Assembly (NCBI RefSeq): GCF_016863015.1
Contig: NZ_BOOB01000042.1
Location: 62,001 to 126,000 of the forward strand
Direction: 5' to 3'
DNA: 64,000 bases
Source: Microbispora amethystogenes
GTDB taxonomy: Bacteria; Actinomycetota; Actinomycetes; Streptosporangiales; Streptosporangiaceae
Below the pieces are notes generated by a model. That model was not told where the DNA came from and searched no databases. It was given only the letters and a program-made list of their open reading frames with translations. Position 1 is the first letter of the stretch. The number at the start of each line of letters is the position of its first letter. This document shows, piece after piece, positions 50,506-61,162 of this stretch. A program made the translations under genes and the position numbers.

Positions 50506-51894
50506 GTGCTCGAACGCCGAGCGCGCTTATCCACCCGTGTCCGCAGGAAACTCGCCAGAGCGGTCTTCGAGGCGCGTCAGGACCTCGCGTACCGGCCGCG
50601 GCTTCCCGGGCACACCATCGGACGGCACAGCCTCGCACGGCCCAATCTCGGACGGCACGGTCTCACCCGGCGGTCCGCCGGGTCGCGCCGGACGGTCCCC
50701 TTCATCGCCGTGCTGCTCGTGTGCGTGCTGGCGGCCGACGTCCTCGCGCTCGGCGAGCTCACGTCGGACGCCGCGAACCCCGATGTGACCGCGGCGGTCT
50801 CCCAGCGGCGTGCGGGCCACGGTTACGTGGCGGCGGCGCGGCAGGACCGCGCCGGGACGGCACCCGGTACGGCCCCCGACCCCGCGGGCCCGGCGGCGGG
50901 ATCGCCGCAGAGCCCGGTGGCGCAGGTGGCGCCGCTGGAGCGCCTGATCCGCCCGCACCTGTTCGTGGTGGCCGAGCAGCCGCTGCCCGCCGAACTGGTC
51001 GAGAAGGTGCGCCGGGTGAAGGGCGTGGCGGACGCCGAGGTGACCGGCGCGGCCGACGTGACCGTGGACGGCAAGCGCGTGCAGACGATGGGCGTCGACC
51101 CGTCGACGTTCCGGGCGTACACGCCGAAGGTGACGGCCGGCACCGACGGGCTGTGGCGCAACATCGCGGCCGGGGACATGGCGGTCTCGTTCGAGCTCGG
51201 CCACGACGGCGGGGTCAAGCTCGGGTCCGTCGTCGAGGGCGGCGGCAGGCGCCTGCGCATCGGCGCGTACGCCACGGTCGGCATGGGCTCGATCGCCGCG
51301 ATCGTCTCGAAGGACACGGCGGCGGCGCTCGGCGTCCCGGACGGCAACGCCCTCGTCGTGAGCGCGCCGAAGGTCGACTCGGCCAGGCTCCGCCGGAGCC
51401 TGCTGAAGATCCTGCCCAAGGGCAGCCAGGTCGCCACGATCAATCCGGTGGTGGTCACGCCCAAGGGACGCACCGTGTGGCCGTCGACCGCGTTCATGTC
51501 CGCCGACCAGCTCAAGGTGGCGCTGGAGGCGGCCGTCAGCAAGCTCGGCCGGCCGTACGTCTGGGGCGCCGAGGGGCCGGACAGCTTCGACTGCTCCGGG
51601 CTCGTGCAGTGGGCGTACGCCCAGGCGGGCGTGAAGATGCCGCGGGTGACGTACCAGCAGTGGGTCACCGGGCCGCAGGTGCCGCTGTCGCAGGCGCAGC
51701 CGGGCGACCTGCTCTTCTGGCGCAACGACCCGACCAACCCCGGCTACATCTCGCACGTCGCCATCTACTGGGGCAACGGGAAGATGCTGCACGCCCCGCA
51801 CACCGGCGACGTCGTGAAGATCGCGAACGTCTACACGAAGAACCTCGCCGGGGTCGTCCGGGTCAGCCCCCAGGTCTCCGCCCGGGTCCGCTGA
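50506..51894 (+). CDS. Secreted/anchored NlpC/P60 peptidoglycan hydrolase
   Basis: A 462-residue cell-wall hydrolase. A basic cytoplasmic N-terminus (1-60, repeated RHS/L and RPNLGRHGL) precedes a signal anchor (about 64-83). A central extracytoplasmic domain (145-315, ERLIRPHLFVVAEQPLP, DVTVDGKRVQTMGVDPSTFR) resembles the MacB/FtsX-like periplasmic core fold. The C-terminal NlpC/P60 domain has catalytic Cys363 (DSFDCSGLV) and His417 (SHVAIYW). GTG at 50506 is preceded by GGAAGGGG. The fusion of an FtsX-like module to P60 is notable. Confidence 0.9.
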   Translation: MLERRARLSTRVRRKLARAVFEARQDLAYRPRLPGHTIGRHSLARPNLGRHGLTRRSAGSRRTVPFIAVLLVCVLAADVLALGELTSDAANPDVTAAVSQRRAGHGYVAAARQDRAGTAPGTAPDPAGPAAGSPQSPVAQVAPLERLIRPHLFVVAEQPLPAELVEKVRRVKGVADAEVTGAADVTVDGKRVQTMGVDPSTFRAYTPKVTAGTDGLWRNIAAGDMAVSFELGHDGGVKLGSVVEGGGRRLRIGAYATVGMGSIAAIVSKDTAAALGVPDGNALVVSAPKVDSARLRRSLLKILPKGSQVATINPVVVTPKGRTVWPSTAFMSADQLKVALEAAVSKLGRPYVWGAEGPDSFDCSGLVQWAYAQAGVKMPRVTYQQWVTGPQVPLSQAQPGDLLFWRNDPTNPGYISHVAIYWGNGKMLHAPHTGDVVKIANVYTKNLAGVVRVSPQVSARVR

Positions 51895-51909
51895 CCCACC
51901 GGCCGTGCC

Positions 51910-52542
51910 CTATATCGGCAGGCCGGCCTCAAGATAGCCGAGTGCCTCGTCGAGCAGCACGGGTAGCGGGGTCCTGCCGTTCTGCTCCACCCAGGTGAAC
52001 AGCGACGCCAGCATGACTCCCATGACCGCGCCGACGAGCGCCCGTACGGCGGGGCTGCGGCGGTCGCGGCCCGCCCGCTCGGCCATCGCGCCCGCGAGCA
52101 TCTCGATCGTGGCGAACAGCCCCTCCGTGATCCGTGCCCGCAGGGCGGGCACGGAGGTGGACAGCTTGGTCCGGGCGAGCGTCCGGTCGAGTTCCTCCGG
52201 CCCCATCGACTCGAAGGCGGTGCGGAACGCCGCGCGCAGCGCGGTCAGCGGGGGCAGGTCCGGCGGCTGGGCCCTGATCGCCTCCAGGAGGATGGGATCG
52301 TAGTCGTCCTGGGTGACCACGTCCTCCTTGGTGGGGAAGTAGCGGAAGAACGTGCTCGGGGAGACCTCCGCGGCCTCCGCGATCTGCTCGACCGTCGTCG
52401 CGTCGTATCCCTGCTCGGCGAACAGCCGCAGGGCCTCCTCCTGGATCGTCCGCCGGGTCTTGGCCTTCTTGCGCTCACGCAGGCTCGTGACAACGCGATC
52501 GGAGGGGTGCGGGGCCCGGTCAGCGCGCTGCGGTGAGCTCAT
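51910..52542 (-). CDS. TetR-family repressor
   Basis: A 210-residue regulator with the TetR HTH (RRTIQEEALRLFAEQGYDAT then EQIAEAAEVSPSTFFRYFPT, about 30-70) and an all-helical ligand-binding domain with FTWVEQNGRTPL near the end. It is the second gene of an operon: its ATG at 52542 lies 23 bp inside the MFS gene. A TTGATAGT palindrome upstream of the MFS gene is its probable operator, so it likely represses its own operon. Confidence 0.92.
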   Translation of the reverse strand: MSSPQRADRAPHPSDRVVTSLRERKKAKTRRTIQEEALRLFAEQGYDATTVEQIAEAAEVSPSTFFRYFPTKEDVVTQDDYDPILLEAIRAQPPDLPPLTALRAAFRTAFESMGPEELDRTLARTKLSTSVPALRARITEGLFATIEMLAGAMAERAGRDRRSPAVRALVGAVMGVMLASLFTWVEQNGRTPLPVLLDEALGYLEAGLPI

Positions 52543-54019
52543 GTCCCGATTCTGCCGTCTTTCCGTCCCTGCCCGTGCTCCTCGGCAGGAAGACGGCCAC
52601 CAGGACGGCGGCCAGCGCCGACGCGGCCCCGCAGACCAGCAGGACCAGGTCCATGCCGGCGACGAACGCATCCCTGGCGGCGTGCAGGAGCGTGGCGTCC
52701 CCCAGGGCCACCGCTGCCGTGATCGAGTCGCCCGCCGCCTCCGGCGCGCCGTCCGGCAGGCCGGAGGCGTACGCCCCCGAAAGCAGGCTGCCGAGGCCGG
52801 CCACGCCCAGCGCGGCGCCGATCTGACGCACGGTCTGCAGGGTCGCCGAGCCCGAGCCCGACCGCTCCTCGGGCAGCGTGGCGAGCACGCCGTCCATCGC
52901 GGGCACCATGGCCAGCCCCACGCCCGCCCCGATGACGGTGAGCCACGCCGCGACGAACCCGTACGCCGAGGACGCCGAGGTCGTCGCGCCCAGGCAGAAG
53001 CCGGCGGCGAGCACGACCAGGCCCGCCGGCATCACCAGGCGCAGCCCGAGGCGGGCGGTGAGCCGCTCTCCGGCGAGGCCTCCGAGCATGAGCCCGGCCA
53101 CCATGGGGATCACCCGGACGCCGGTGCCGAAGGCGTCGTGGCCGAGCACGGCCTGCAGGTGCTGGGGGACGACGAACAGCACGCCCGACATGCCGAGGCT
53201 CACGAACGTCGCGCCGGCCGCGCCCCACACGAAGACCCGGTCGCGGAACAGGCCGAGATCCAGCATCGGCCGCCGGACGCGGGCCTCGACCCGGACGAGC
53301 GCCGCCAGCAACACGACCCCGGCCGCGAGGCCGGCGAGGACGCGGACGTCGCCCCACCCGCGGGCCGGCGCCTCGATGACGCCGTACACCAGCGCCGCCA
53401 GGCCCGTCACCGACAGCAGCGCACCGGGAAGGTCGGTCCGGGGTGCGGCGGGGTCACGGGACTCGGGGACGAACACGGCCGCCGCGACCGCCGCCACGAC
53501 GACCACCGGGATGTTGACGAGGAATATCGAGCCCCACCAGAAGTGGTCGAGCAGGTAGCCGCCCACGATGGGGCCGAGGGGCAGACCGAGGGCCATGGCG
53601 GCGGTGAAGACGGCGATCGCGCGGCCCCGCTCACGCGGGTCGAAGACCACCGGCAGGATCGAGGTCGCCAGTGGCATGATCACGGCGCCGCCCGCGCCCA
53701 TGAGCGCGCGGGCCGCGATCAGGGCGCCGGTGCCGTTCGCGTACGTCGCGAACACCGAGGCGATCCCGAAGGCCACGAGACCGGCCAGCAGCACCCGTCT
53801 GCGGCCCAGGCGGTCGCCGAGCGCTCCCGCCGGAAGCATCAGCGCGGCGAACGGAACCATGTACGCGTCCACGATCCACTGCAGGTCGCCGTTCGTGGCA
53901 CGCAGATCGGCCGCCAGCGTGGGCAGCGCGACGTTGAGCACGGTCGCGTCCATGCCGATGACCAGGGCACTCAGTACGAGGGCGCCGAGCGCCCACCAAC
54001 GAGAAGTGGAAGAAGCCAT
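52520..54019 (-). CDS. DHA2-family MFS drug exporter (EmrB/QacA-like)
   Basis: A 499-residue, about 14-helix transporter. The motif VNVALPTLAADL in helix 1 is typical of DHA2, followed by GALGDRLGRRR (motif A) and the motif C region GLPLGPIVGGYLL. Large helical pairs at the C-terminus end in a hydrophilic tail. It probably exports drugs or metabolites with proton antiport. The ATG at 54019 follows TACTAT by 6 nt, so the transcript is likely leaderless and controlled by the overlapping palindrome. Confidence 0.92.
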   Translation of the reverse strand: MASSTSRWWALGALVLSALVIGMDATVLNVALPTLAADLRATNGDLQWIVDAYMVPFAALMLPAGALGDRLGRRRVLLAGLVAFGIASVFATYANGTGALIAARALMGAGGAVIMPLATSILPVVFDPRERGRAIAVFTAAMALGLPLGPIVGGYLLDHFWWGSIFLVNIPVVVVAAVAAAVFVPESRDPAAPRTDLPGALLSVTGLAALVYGVIEAPARGWGDVRVLAGLAAGVVLLAALVRVEARVRRPMLDLGLFRDRVFVWGAAGATFVSLGMSGVLFVVPQHLQAVLGHDAFGTGVRVIPMVAGLMLGGLAGERLTARLGLRLVMPAGLVVLAAGFCLGATTSASSAYGFVAAWLTVIGAGVGLAMVPAMDGVLATLPEERSGSGSATLQTVRQIGAALGVAGLGSLLSGAYASGLPDGAPEAAGDSITAAVALGDATLLHAARDAFVAGMDLVLLVCGAASALAAVLVAVFLPRSTGRDGKTAESGHELTAAR

Positions 54020-54022
54020 GAA

Positions 54023-54056
54023 TTGATAGTAACTATCAAAAACTAGCGACTGTCAA
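54023..54056 (-). promoter_or_regulatory. TetR operator and promoter of the MFS-tetR operon
   Basis: TTGATAGT-A-ACTATCAA (54023-54039) is a perfect 17-bp palindrome. On the minus strand it overlaps the -10-like TACTAT, and TTGACA (complement of 54051-54056) lies upstream as a -35, with a longish 19-nt spacer. Confidence 0.65.
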
Positions 54057-54080
54057 TCAAGGCCATCGAGCTCCTGGCCG

Positions 54081-54095
54081 TGTAATTTTGATTAC
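54081..54095 (+). promoter_or_regulatory. TAATTT box and TGTAAT-N4-ATTACA palindrome before the gene at 54096
   Basis: TAATTT (54083-54088) is 7 nt before the ATG, fitting a leaderless start. TGTAAT (54081-54086) and ATTACA (54091-54096) form an inverted repeat over it, a possible operator. Confidence 0.4.
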
Positions 54096-54614
54096 ATGAA
54101 TGCAGAAGAACAGCTGAAGGCATGGTTCATCGGCCGCCTGCCGGAGGCGTGGTTCGCCGACCGGCCGGAGGTGGTCGTGGACCGCGAGGAGATCACCGTG
54201 CTCGGGACGCTGCCGCCGTTGTCGGTGGCCGAGGGGCTCCCCGACCTCGAACGGGCCGCGGCCGTCGAGGGGTACGTCGAGCGGTTCCGGGAGGAGACCC
54301 GCGAGCGCCGGATCGAGATCGCGCGCGAGGCCGAGCACCGCTTCCGGCGCAAGGTCTCCTGGGGGGTCGTCGCGGGTGGTGAGACAGTGATGTTCACCAC
54401 TCTTTCCGTGCCCGTCATGACCCGCCTGCGCCAGCCGGAGCGGCAGGTGCTGGACACCCTGGTCGCCGCGGGTGTGGCGCGCAGCCGCAGCGACGCGCTG
54501 GCCTGGTGCGTCCGGCTCGTCGGGAAGCACACCGACAACTGGCTCGCTGACCTGCGCGATGCCCTCCAGCACGTCGACCGCGTCAGGGCGGAGGGTCCCG
54601 GCGGATTGGACTGA
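54096..54614 (+). CDS. Conserved hypothetical protein with RHH-like C-terminus
   Basis: A 172-residue cytosolic protein of unknown family. The N-terminal part (WFIGRLPEAWFADRPEVVVD, DREEITVLGTLP) is alpha/beta. The middle is very Arg/Glu rich (ERFREETRERRIEIAREAEH). The C-terminal segment (QVLDTLVAAGVARSRSDALA then WCVRLVGKHTDNWLADLRDAL) has the pattern of a ribbon-helix-helix or helix-rich DNA-binding unit, which I infer only from pattern. Probably leaderless. It is divergent from the MFS-tetR operon and precedes pckG by 280 bp. Confidence 0.72.
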   Translation: MNAEEQLKAWFIGRLPEAWFADRPEVVVDREEITVLGTLPPLSVAEGLPDLERAAAVEGYVERFREETRERRIEIAREAEHRFRRKVSWGVVAGGETVMFTTLSVPVMTRLRQPERQVLDTLVAAGVARSRSDALAWCVRLVGKHTDNWLADLRDALQHVDRVRAEGPGGLD

Positions 54615-54629
54615 ACCAATTCCGGCAGA

Positions 54630-54659
54630 GGTCTACACCATTGCGATCGGTCTATACCA
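54630..54659. promoter_or_regulatory. Two GntR/HutC-like sites GGTCTANACCA upstream of pckG
   Basis: GGTCTACACCA (54630-54640) and GGTCTATACCA (54649-54659) match the GTNTANAC core of HutC-type GntR operators, and resemble DasR-type dre elements (TGGTCTAGACCA). They are 19 bp apart. No gntR gene is in the window. Confidence 0.6.
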
Positions 54660-54816
54660 ATGTGTAACGCCGGTGAGGCGGGTAAGGAGGGGAAAGACGT
54701 TTTTTCGACAGGGCCCGAGTGGGTAAGGTCGCACAACATCACGGCCCCTGCCTGGGCGGATGCCGTCGGGGATCGTGATGGAGAATGGCGCCGAATTAAG
54801 CGGGAGTGGAAACGCG

Positions 54817-54882
54817 ATGGTCTACTCCAATTGGCTTCGGGAGCCGTTCGCCGCGGAAGATGCTCTGGCCCTGAGAGATTAA
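54817..54882 (+). CDS. Candidate 21-aa leader ORF of pckG
   Basis: ATG at 54817 begins a 21-codon ORF, MVYSNWLREPFAAEDALALR plus D, ending TAA at 54880-54882. GGAGTGG lies 7 nt upstream. The stop overlaps the AAGGAG of pckG, so translation of the two could be coupled. Peptide coding is a prediction from context. Confidence 0.45.
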   Translation: MVYSNWLREPFAAEDALALRD

Positions 54883-54894
54883 GGAGCCGCCCCC

Positions 54895-56691
<1,797 letters not shown>

Positions 56692-56731
56692 GTCACGCGT
56701 ACGGCCCGCGCGCCGGGGAAGCCGGAGGAGA

Positions 56732-56758
56732 GCGGGCGGGGCACGCCGCGCCGCCCGC
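56732..56758 (+). terminator. Hairpin after pckG
   Basis: GCGGGCGG (56732-56739) pairs perfectly with CCGCCCGC (56751-56758) across 11 nt; GATAATT follows. Confidence 0.55.
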
Positions 56759-56805
56759 GATAATTGGTGACCGAACCCCCCACCGGTCGTGAGGAAGAGG
56801 GTCGC

Positions 56806-57567
56806 ATGAGCATGCGCGATCTCGTGTACAAGCTGTACGAGCGCAGGCTCGAAGGGAAGCTGTCCTCCACCCAGATTCCCCGGCACGTCGGCGTCATCGT
56901 CGACGGCAACCGCAGGTGGGCGCGGGCCATGGGCCTCCGGGACGTCAGCCGGGGCCACCAGAAGGGCGCCGACAAGATCTCCGAGCTGCTCGGGTGGTGC
57001 CGGGAGGCCGGGGTCGGCTACGTCACGCTGTGGCTGCTGTCCACTGACAACCTCTCCAGGGACCAGGCCGAGCTGGGTCCGCTGCTCCAGGTCATCGAGA
57101 ACCTGGTGCAGGATCTCGTGGACCAGGGCTGGCACGTCAACCCGATGGGATCGCTCGACCTTCTGCCCGATCACACGGCTCGTGTCCTCAAACACGCGAA
57201 AGAAACCACATCGCATCGCCCCGGCCTGATTGTGAACGTTGCCGTTGGGTATGGAGGAAGGCGTGAGATCGCTGATGCGGTGCGCTCCCTCCTCCAGGAG
57301 CACGCCAGCAAGGGCGCGAGCATCGAGGACCTCGTCGAGGTCCTCGACGTGGAGCACATCGCGGAGCATCTCTACACGCGCGGCCTGCCCGACCCCGACC
57401 TCGTCATCCGGACCTCGGGAGAGCAGCGACTCTCCGGATTTCTGCTCTGGCAGAGCGCCCACTCCGAGTTCTACTTCTGCGAGGCCTACTGGCCTGACTT
57501 CCGCAGAGTCGACTTCCTGCGGGCGCTCCGCTCGTACGCCGCGCGACACCGTCGGTACGGCTCCTGA
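56806..57567 (+). CDS. uppS: Cis-prenyltransferase (isoprenyl/undecaprenyl diphosphate synthase family)
   Basis: A 253-residue cis-prenyltransferase making the polyprenyl carrier for cell-wall synthesis, or a short-chain (Z-FPP-like) precursor; chain length cannot be read from sequence. The catalytic Asp33 is in VDGNRRWARAMG. Other marks are GHQKGADKISELLGWCREAG, LWLLSTDNLSRDQAE, VNVAVGYGGRREIADAV and PDPDLVIRTSGEQRLSGF. ATG at 56806 has GAGGAAGAGGG upstream. phoH-like gene follows 246 bp away. Confidence 0.93.
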   Translation: MSMRDLVYKLYERRLEGKLSSTQIPRHVGVIVDGNRRWARAMGLRDVSRGHQKGADKISELLGWCREAGVGYVTLWLLSTDNLSRDQAELGPLLQVIENLVQDLVDQGWHVNPMGSLDLLPDHTARVLKHAKETTSHRPGLIVNVAVGYGGRREIADAVRSLLQEHASKGASIEDLVEVLDVEHIAEHLYTRGLPDPDLVIRTSGEQRLSGFLLWQSAHSEFYFCEAYWPDFRRVDFLRALRSYAARHRRYGS

Positions 57568-57568
57568 G

Positions 57569-57636
57569 ACGGTACGTGACCAGCACCTTTTAACCAGGCT
57601 AAACCTATTGGGCTGGGGACTTTCGTTACGTACCGT
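57569..57636. repeat. Inverted repeat ACGGTACGT-N50-ACGTACCGT
   Basis: Perfect 9-bp arms at 57569-57577 and 57628-57636 between uppS and the PhoH gene. The 50-bp spacer includes AT-rich CCTTTTAACC. It may be a promoter-associated binding site or a terminator with a long loop. Confidence 0.45.
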
Positions 57637-57813
57637 GGTAGCTGAGCGGCCGTCGAGAGGATCGGCGGTCACCACCTCGGGAGAGGGCCCGTCCTTGCGC
57701 GACCACCATGCGGGGAGGGCCGGACGCCCGGTCTGCCTTCGCAGGTCACGGGCCCGGTCCGGTCACCACCAGTCAAGGCAGGGCGCCGGCCTCAGGCGCC
57801 CGGGGGAGAACGC

Positions 57814-59124
57814 GTGGCAGTGTCCTCGAGCAACCCGTCCACATCCCGCACCTACGTTCTGGACACCTCCGTCCTGCTCGCCGACCCGGCGGCGCTGAGC
57901 CGCTTCGCCGAGCACGAGGTCGTCGTCCCGATCGTCGTCATCACGGAACTGGAGGCCAAGCGTCACCACCCGGAGCTCGGCTACTTCGCCCGGGAGGCGC
58001 TCCGCTTCCTCGATGACCTCAGAGTGCGGCACGGACGGCTGGATGAGCCCATGCCGATCGGCGAGGGGACCATCCGGGTCGAGTTGAACCATAGTGATCC
58101 GTCCTGCCTCCCGGCGGGGTTCCGCCTGGGTGACAACGACACCCGCATCCTGACCGTCGCCCAGAACCTCGCGGCGGAGGGCGCGGACGTGGTGCTGGTG
58201 TCGAAGGACCTGCCGATGCGGGTCAAGGCCGCGTCCATCGGCCTCAGCGCGGAGGAGTACCGCGCGGGCATGGTGGTCGAGTCGGGCTGGACCGGCATGG
58301 CGGAGCTCCAGGTCACCACCGAGGAGATGGACACGCTCTTCGACGCGGGCACCGCCGACATCGACGAGGCGCGCGACCTGCCGTGCCACACGGGCCTGCG
58401 GCTGCTGTCGAGCCGCGGCTCGGCGCTCGGCCGCGTCATGCCGGACAAGTCGGTACGGCTGGTGCGGGGCGACCGGGAGGTCTTCGGGCTGCACGGCCGG
58501 TCCGCCGAGCAGCGGATCGCGCTGGACCTGCTGATGGACCCCGACGTCGGCATCGTCTCGATGGGCGGCCGCGCGGGCACCGGCAAGTCGGCGCTCGCGC
58601 TGTGCGCGGGCCTGGAGGCGGTGCTGGAGCGCCGCCAGCACCGTAAGATCATCGTCTTCCGGCCCCTGTACGCCGTGGGAGGCCAGGAGCTCGGCTACCT
58701 GCCCGGCACGGAGAACGACAAGATGGGCCCGTGGGCCCAGGCGGTCTACGACACGCTGGGCGCGGTGACGACTCCGGAGGTCATCGAGGAGGTCATCGAC
58801 CGGGGCATGCTGGAGGTCCTGCCGCTGACCCACATCCGCGGCCGTTCCCTCCACGACGCGTTCGTGATCGTGGACGAGGCGCAGTCGCTGGAGCGCGGCG
58901 TGCTGCTGACCGTGCTGTCCCGCATCGGGGCCAACTCCCGGGTCGTGCTCACCCACGACATCGCCCAGCGCGACAACCTGCGGGTGGGCCGCCACGACGG
59001 CGTGCTCGCGGTGGTGGAGAAGCTCAAGGGCCACCCGCTGTTCGCCCACATCACGCTGACCCGGTCCGAGCGGTCGCCGATCGCGGCCCTGGTGACCGAA
59101 ATGTTGGAGAACATCACGCTCTGA
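57814..59124 (+). CDS. PIN-domain plus PhoH ATPase protein (PhoH2 type)
   Basis: A 436-residue fusion. Residues 13-145 are a PIN ribonuclease domain ([40 protein letters not shown] and [10 protein letters not shown] provide its acidic residues). Residues 230-430 are the PhoH P-loop ATPase with Walker [11 protein letters not shown] (from about 251) and Walker B FVIVDEAQ (350-357). PhoH2 proteins of mycobacteria are RNA helicase/RNases, often paired with an antitoxin-like PhoAT; no such short upstream gene is evident here. GTG at 57814 has GGGGGAG upstream. Confidence 0.94.
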   Translation: MAVSSSNPSTSRTYVLDTSVLLADPAALSRFAEHEVVVPIVVITELEAKRHHPELGYFAREALRFLDDLRVRHGRLDEPMPIGEGTIRVELNHSDPSCLPAGFRLGDNDTRILTVAQNLAAEGADVVLVSKDLPMRVKAASIGLSAEEYRAGMVVESGWTGMAELQVTTEEMDTLFDAGTADIDEARDLPCHTGLRLLSSRGSALGRVMPDKSVRLVRGDREVFGLHGRSAEQRIALDLLMDPDVGIVSMGGRAGTGKSALALCAGLEAVLERRQHRKIIVFRPLYAVGGQELGYLPGTENDKMGPWAQAVYDTLGAVTTPEVIEEVIDRGMLEVLPLTHIRGRSLHDAFVIVDEAQSLERGVLLTVLSRIGANSRVVLTHDIAQRDNLRVGRHDGVLAVVEKLKGHPLFAHITLTRSERSPIAALVTEMLENITL

Positions 59125-59129
59125 CCCCG

Positions 59130-59717
59130 TCAGGGGGGGAGCTGGCCGTCCTCGGGGGCCAGGTCCCAGTACTCCCGGCAGGTGTGGGCCCTCAGCCGCC
59201 CGCTCCTGCCGGGAGTCACGCGGGCGATCTCCACGACCCAGACCTCCGGGCTCAGCCGGGCCGTACAGGTGATCTGGGCCATGGCCGCCCTGGAGATCTT
59301 CAGTCCGCTGACGAACAGCCGCAGGCGCAGGCTCAGCGAGCTGTCCGGGTCGTTGCGGCTCCCCTCGTACGGCGAGTACCTGACGAGTTGCGTCTGAGCC
59401 GGGGAGAGCCCGGTCAGCGCGGTGGACAGGCGGTTCGCGGGCCGTCCGCTGGCCTTGAACAACGCGTCGAGGACATCGTTGACGTGGGCGGAGCGCGCGG
59501 CGACCCGGGCGGGCCGCAGCTTGCCGTCCCGCAGCAGGTAGATCGTGACGAGGGTCGGGGTGCCGCTGATGGCCGGCGCCGGGCCGGCGTCGACCACCTC
59601 GCTCGGCACGACCCCGCAGGCCGCGGACGTCGCCAGCAGGGCTGAGAGCAGGGTCGTGAGCAGGCCCGCCGCCCCGGCCCGCAGGCGCCGTCCCCGGCCG
59701 TCTCCGATACCGGTCAT
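59130..59717 (-). CDS. GerMN-domain lipoprotein
   Basis: A 195-residue predicted lipoprotein. The signal peptide ends at the lipobox SAAC. The mature part is a GerMN-like module (TLVTIYLLRDGKLRPARV, ARSAHVNDVLDALFKASG, RLSTALTGLSPAQTQLV and a final VSGLKISRAAMAQITCTARL). It is reminiscent of LpqB or sporulation GerM, without LpqB's propeller. The ATG overlaps the histidine kinase stop (ATGA), so the lipoprotein probably modulates that kinase. Confidence 0.88.
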   Translation of the reverse strand: MTGIGDGRGRRLRAGAAGLLTTLLSALLATSAACGVVPSEVVDAGPAPAISGTPTLVTIYLLRDGKLRPARVAARSAHVNDVLDALFKASGRPANRLSTALTGLSPAQTQLVRYSPYEGSRNDPDSSLSLRLRLFVSGLKISRAAMAQITCTARLSPEVWVVEIARVTPGRSGRLRAHTCREYWDLAPEDGQLPP

Positions 59718-61162
59718 GGCGTCGGGATCCAGAGCCGGAAGAGAGTGCCGGGCTCGCGGCGCTCGGCCGTGACCGAGCCGTCGTGCAACTCGGCGTTGGC
59801 CCTGGCGATGGCCAGCCCGAGGCCGCTGCCCACGCTGCGCGCCCGGTCGGCGCCGGCCTTGTAGAAGCGCTCGAAGACATGCGGGAGGGCGTGCTCGGGG
59901 ATGCCGGTCCCGTGGTCGCGCACGGTCACCTCCAGTCCTCTCGACGCGTCCGGGCGGACCCGTACCCGGGCGGTGACCACGACGGGCGGCGCGCCGTGGT
60001 TGAGCGCGTTGCCGACGAGGTTGGCCACGATCACGTCGAACCTCCGGATGTCCAGCGAGAAGGCGAGGCCGAGGGGCACGGTGAGCTTCACCCTGTCGGC
60101 CCAGCCCCGCATCTCCAGGCAGTCGGCCAGGGCGTCGCCCACGTCGACGGTCTCCCGGTGGAGCGTGGCGGCGCCCGCGTCCAGCTTGCTGATCTCGATG
60201 AGGTGCTCGACCAGCACCCGGAGACGGCCGATCTCGCGGACGACGATCCGGACGGCCTCCCCGGCGTCGTCCGGCAGGTTCTCGGCGTCCTCGGAGAGCA
60301 TGTCGGTCACCGCCGTCATCGCGGTCAGCGGGGTGCGCAGCTCGTGGGAGACGTCGGCGACGAACCGGCGCGACATCGACTCCAGCGTCCGCAGCTCGCC
60401 GACCGTCTCCTCCAGCGCCGCCGCCGTCTCGTTGAACGTCGCGGTCAGCTCCGCCAGCTCGTCCCTGCCGCGTACGGGCAGCCGGACGCGCAGGTCGCCC
60501 GAGCCGAGCGCCCGCGCGGCGGCGCCGAGCCGGCGCACCGGCAGCAGCACGCGCCGGGCCGACAGCAGGGCCAGGGTCAGCGCCAGCACTAGGGTGATCC
60601 CCCCGGCCTGCGCGAGGGCGGTCCGCAGGCGGGACAGGACGGCGTCCTCCTCCGACAGCGGGACGAAGACGTACGCCGTCAGGCCGGTCGGCCGCATCAC
60701 CCCCTGGCCGCTCTCCCGCTGGATCTGGGTGGCCACGATCAGCCACGGCCGGCGCCTGAGGAGCGCCCGCTGGTAGACCAGCCGCCCGCCGGCCGCCCGC
60801 TCACGCAGCCCGCTGGGCAGGTCGGCCAGGGTGAACAGGAAGCCGGGACTGGTCCGCAGGAGTTCGCCGTACGTCACGATCACGGTGCGTTCCGGCGCCT
60901 CCAGCGCCTGCACGACCTGGCCGAGGTCGTCCTCGGTGACGGTGGCGTCGCTCGGCCAGACCACGTCGCTCACCCCGATCGGCAGCGGGGTCCTGGACAG
61001 CGTCTCGCGCACGTCGGCGACCACGCCTCGCTCCGCGCGGTCCAGCAGGCCGCGGCGGACGATCTGGTAGCCGAGGCCGGCGACGACGGCGGACGCGGTG
61101 ACCGCCACCAGCAGGAAGGTGATCACCAGCCGTCCCCGGAGCCCCGAGGGCAGCCAGGTCAT
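59714..61162 (-). CDS. Sensor histidine kinase (HAMP, HisKA, HATPase)
   Basis: A 482-residue membrane kinase. Two membrane helices (about 10-30 and 185-205) flank a 150-residue extracytoplasmic sensor. A HAMP segment (RRVLLPVRRLGAAARALGSG) is followed by the HisKA box FVADVSHELRTPLTAMTAV with the phosphoacceptor His, and HATPase N box NLVGNALNHG, G1 DHGTGIPEHALPHVFERFYK and G2 SGLGLAIARANAE. ATG at 61162 overlaps the response-regulator stop (ATGA). With the GerMN lipoprotein this resembles MtrAB-LpqB or CseABC-like envelope systems. Confidence 0.95.
   Translation of the reverse strand: MTWLPSGLRGRLVITFLLVAVTASAVVAGLGYQIVRRGLLDRAERGVVADVRETLSRTPLPIGVSDVVWPSDATVTEDDLGQVVQALEAPERTVIVTYGELLRTSPGFLFTLADLPSGLRERAAGGRLVYQRALLRRRPWLIVATQIQRESGQGVMRPTGLTAYVFVPLSEEDAVLSRLRTALAQAGGITLVLALTLALLSARRVLLPVRRLGAAARALGSGDLRVRLPVRGRDELAELTATFNETAAALEETVGELRTLESMSRRFVADVSHELRTPLTAMTAVTDMLSEDAENLPDDAGEAVRIVVREIGRLRVLVEHLIEISKLDAGAATLHRETVDVGDALADCLEMRGWADRVKLTVPLGLAFSLDIRRFDVIVANLVGNALNHGAPPVVVTARVRVRPDASRGLEVTVRDHGTGIPEHALPHVFERFYKAGADRARSVGSGLGLAIARANAELHDGSVTAERREPGTLFRLWIPTP

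Noticed and set aside
57814-59124. PhoH2 toxin-antitoxin operon with a PhoAT antitoxin
   Set aside because: The 246 bp upstream show no plausible antitoxin ORF with a ribosome binding site overlapping the PhoH start; the PIN-PhoH gene appears single.
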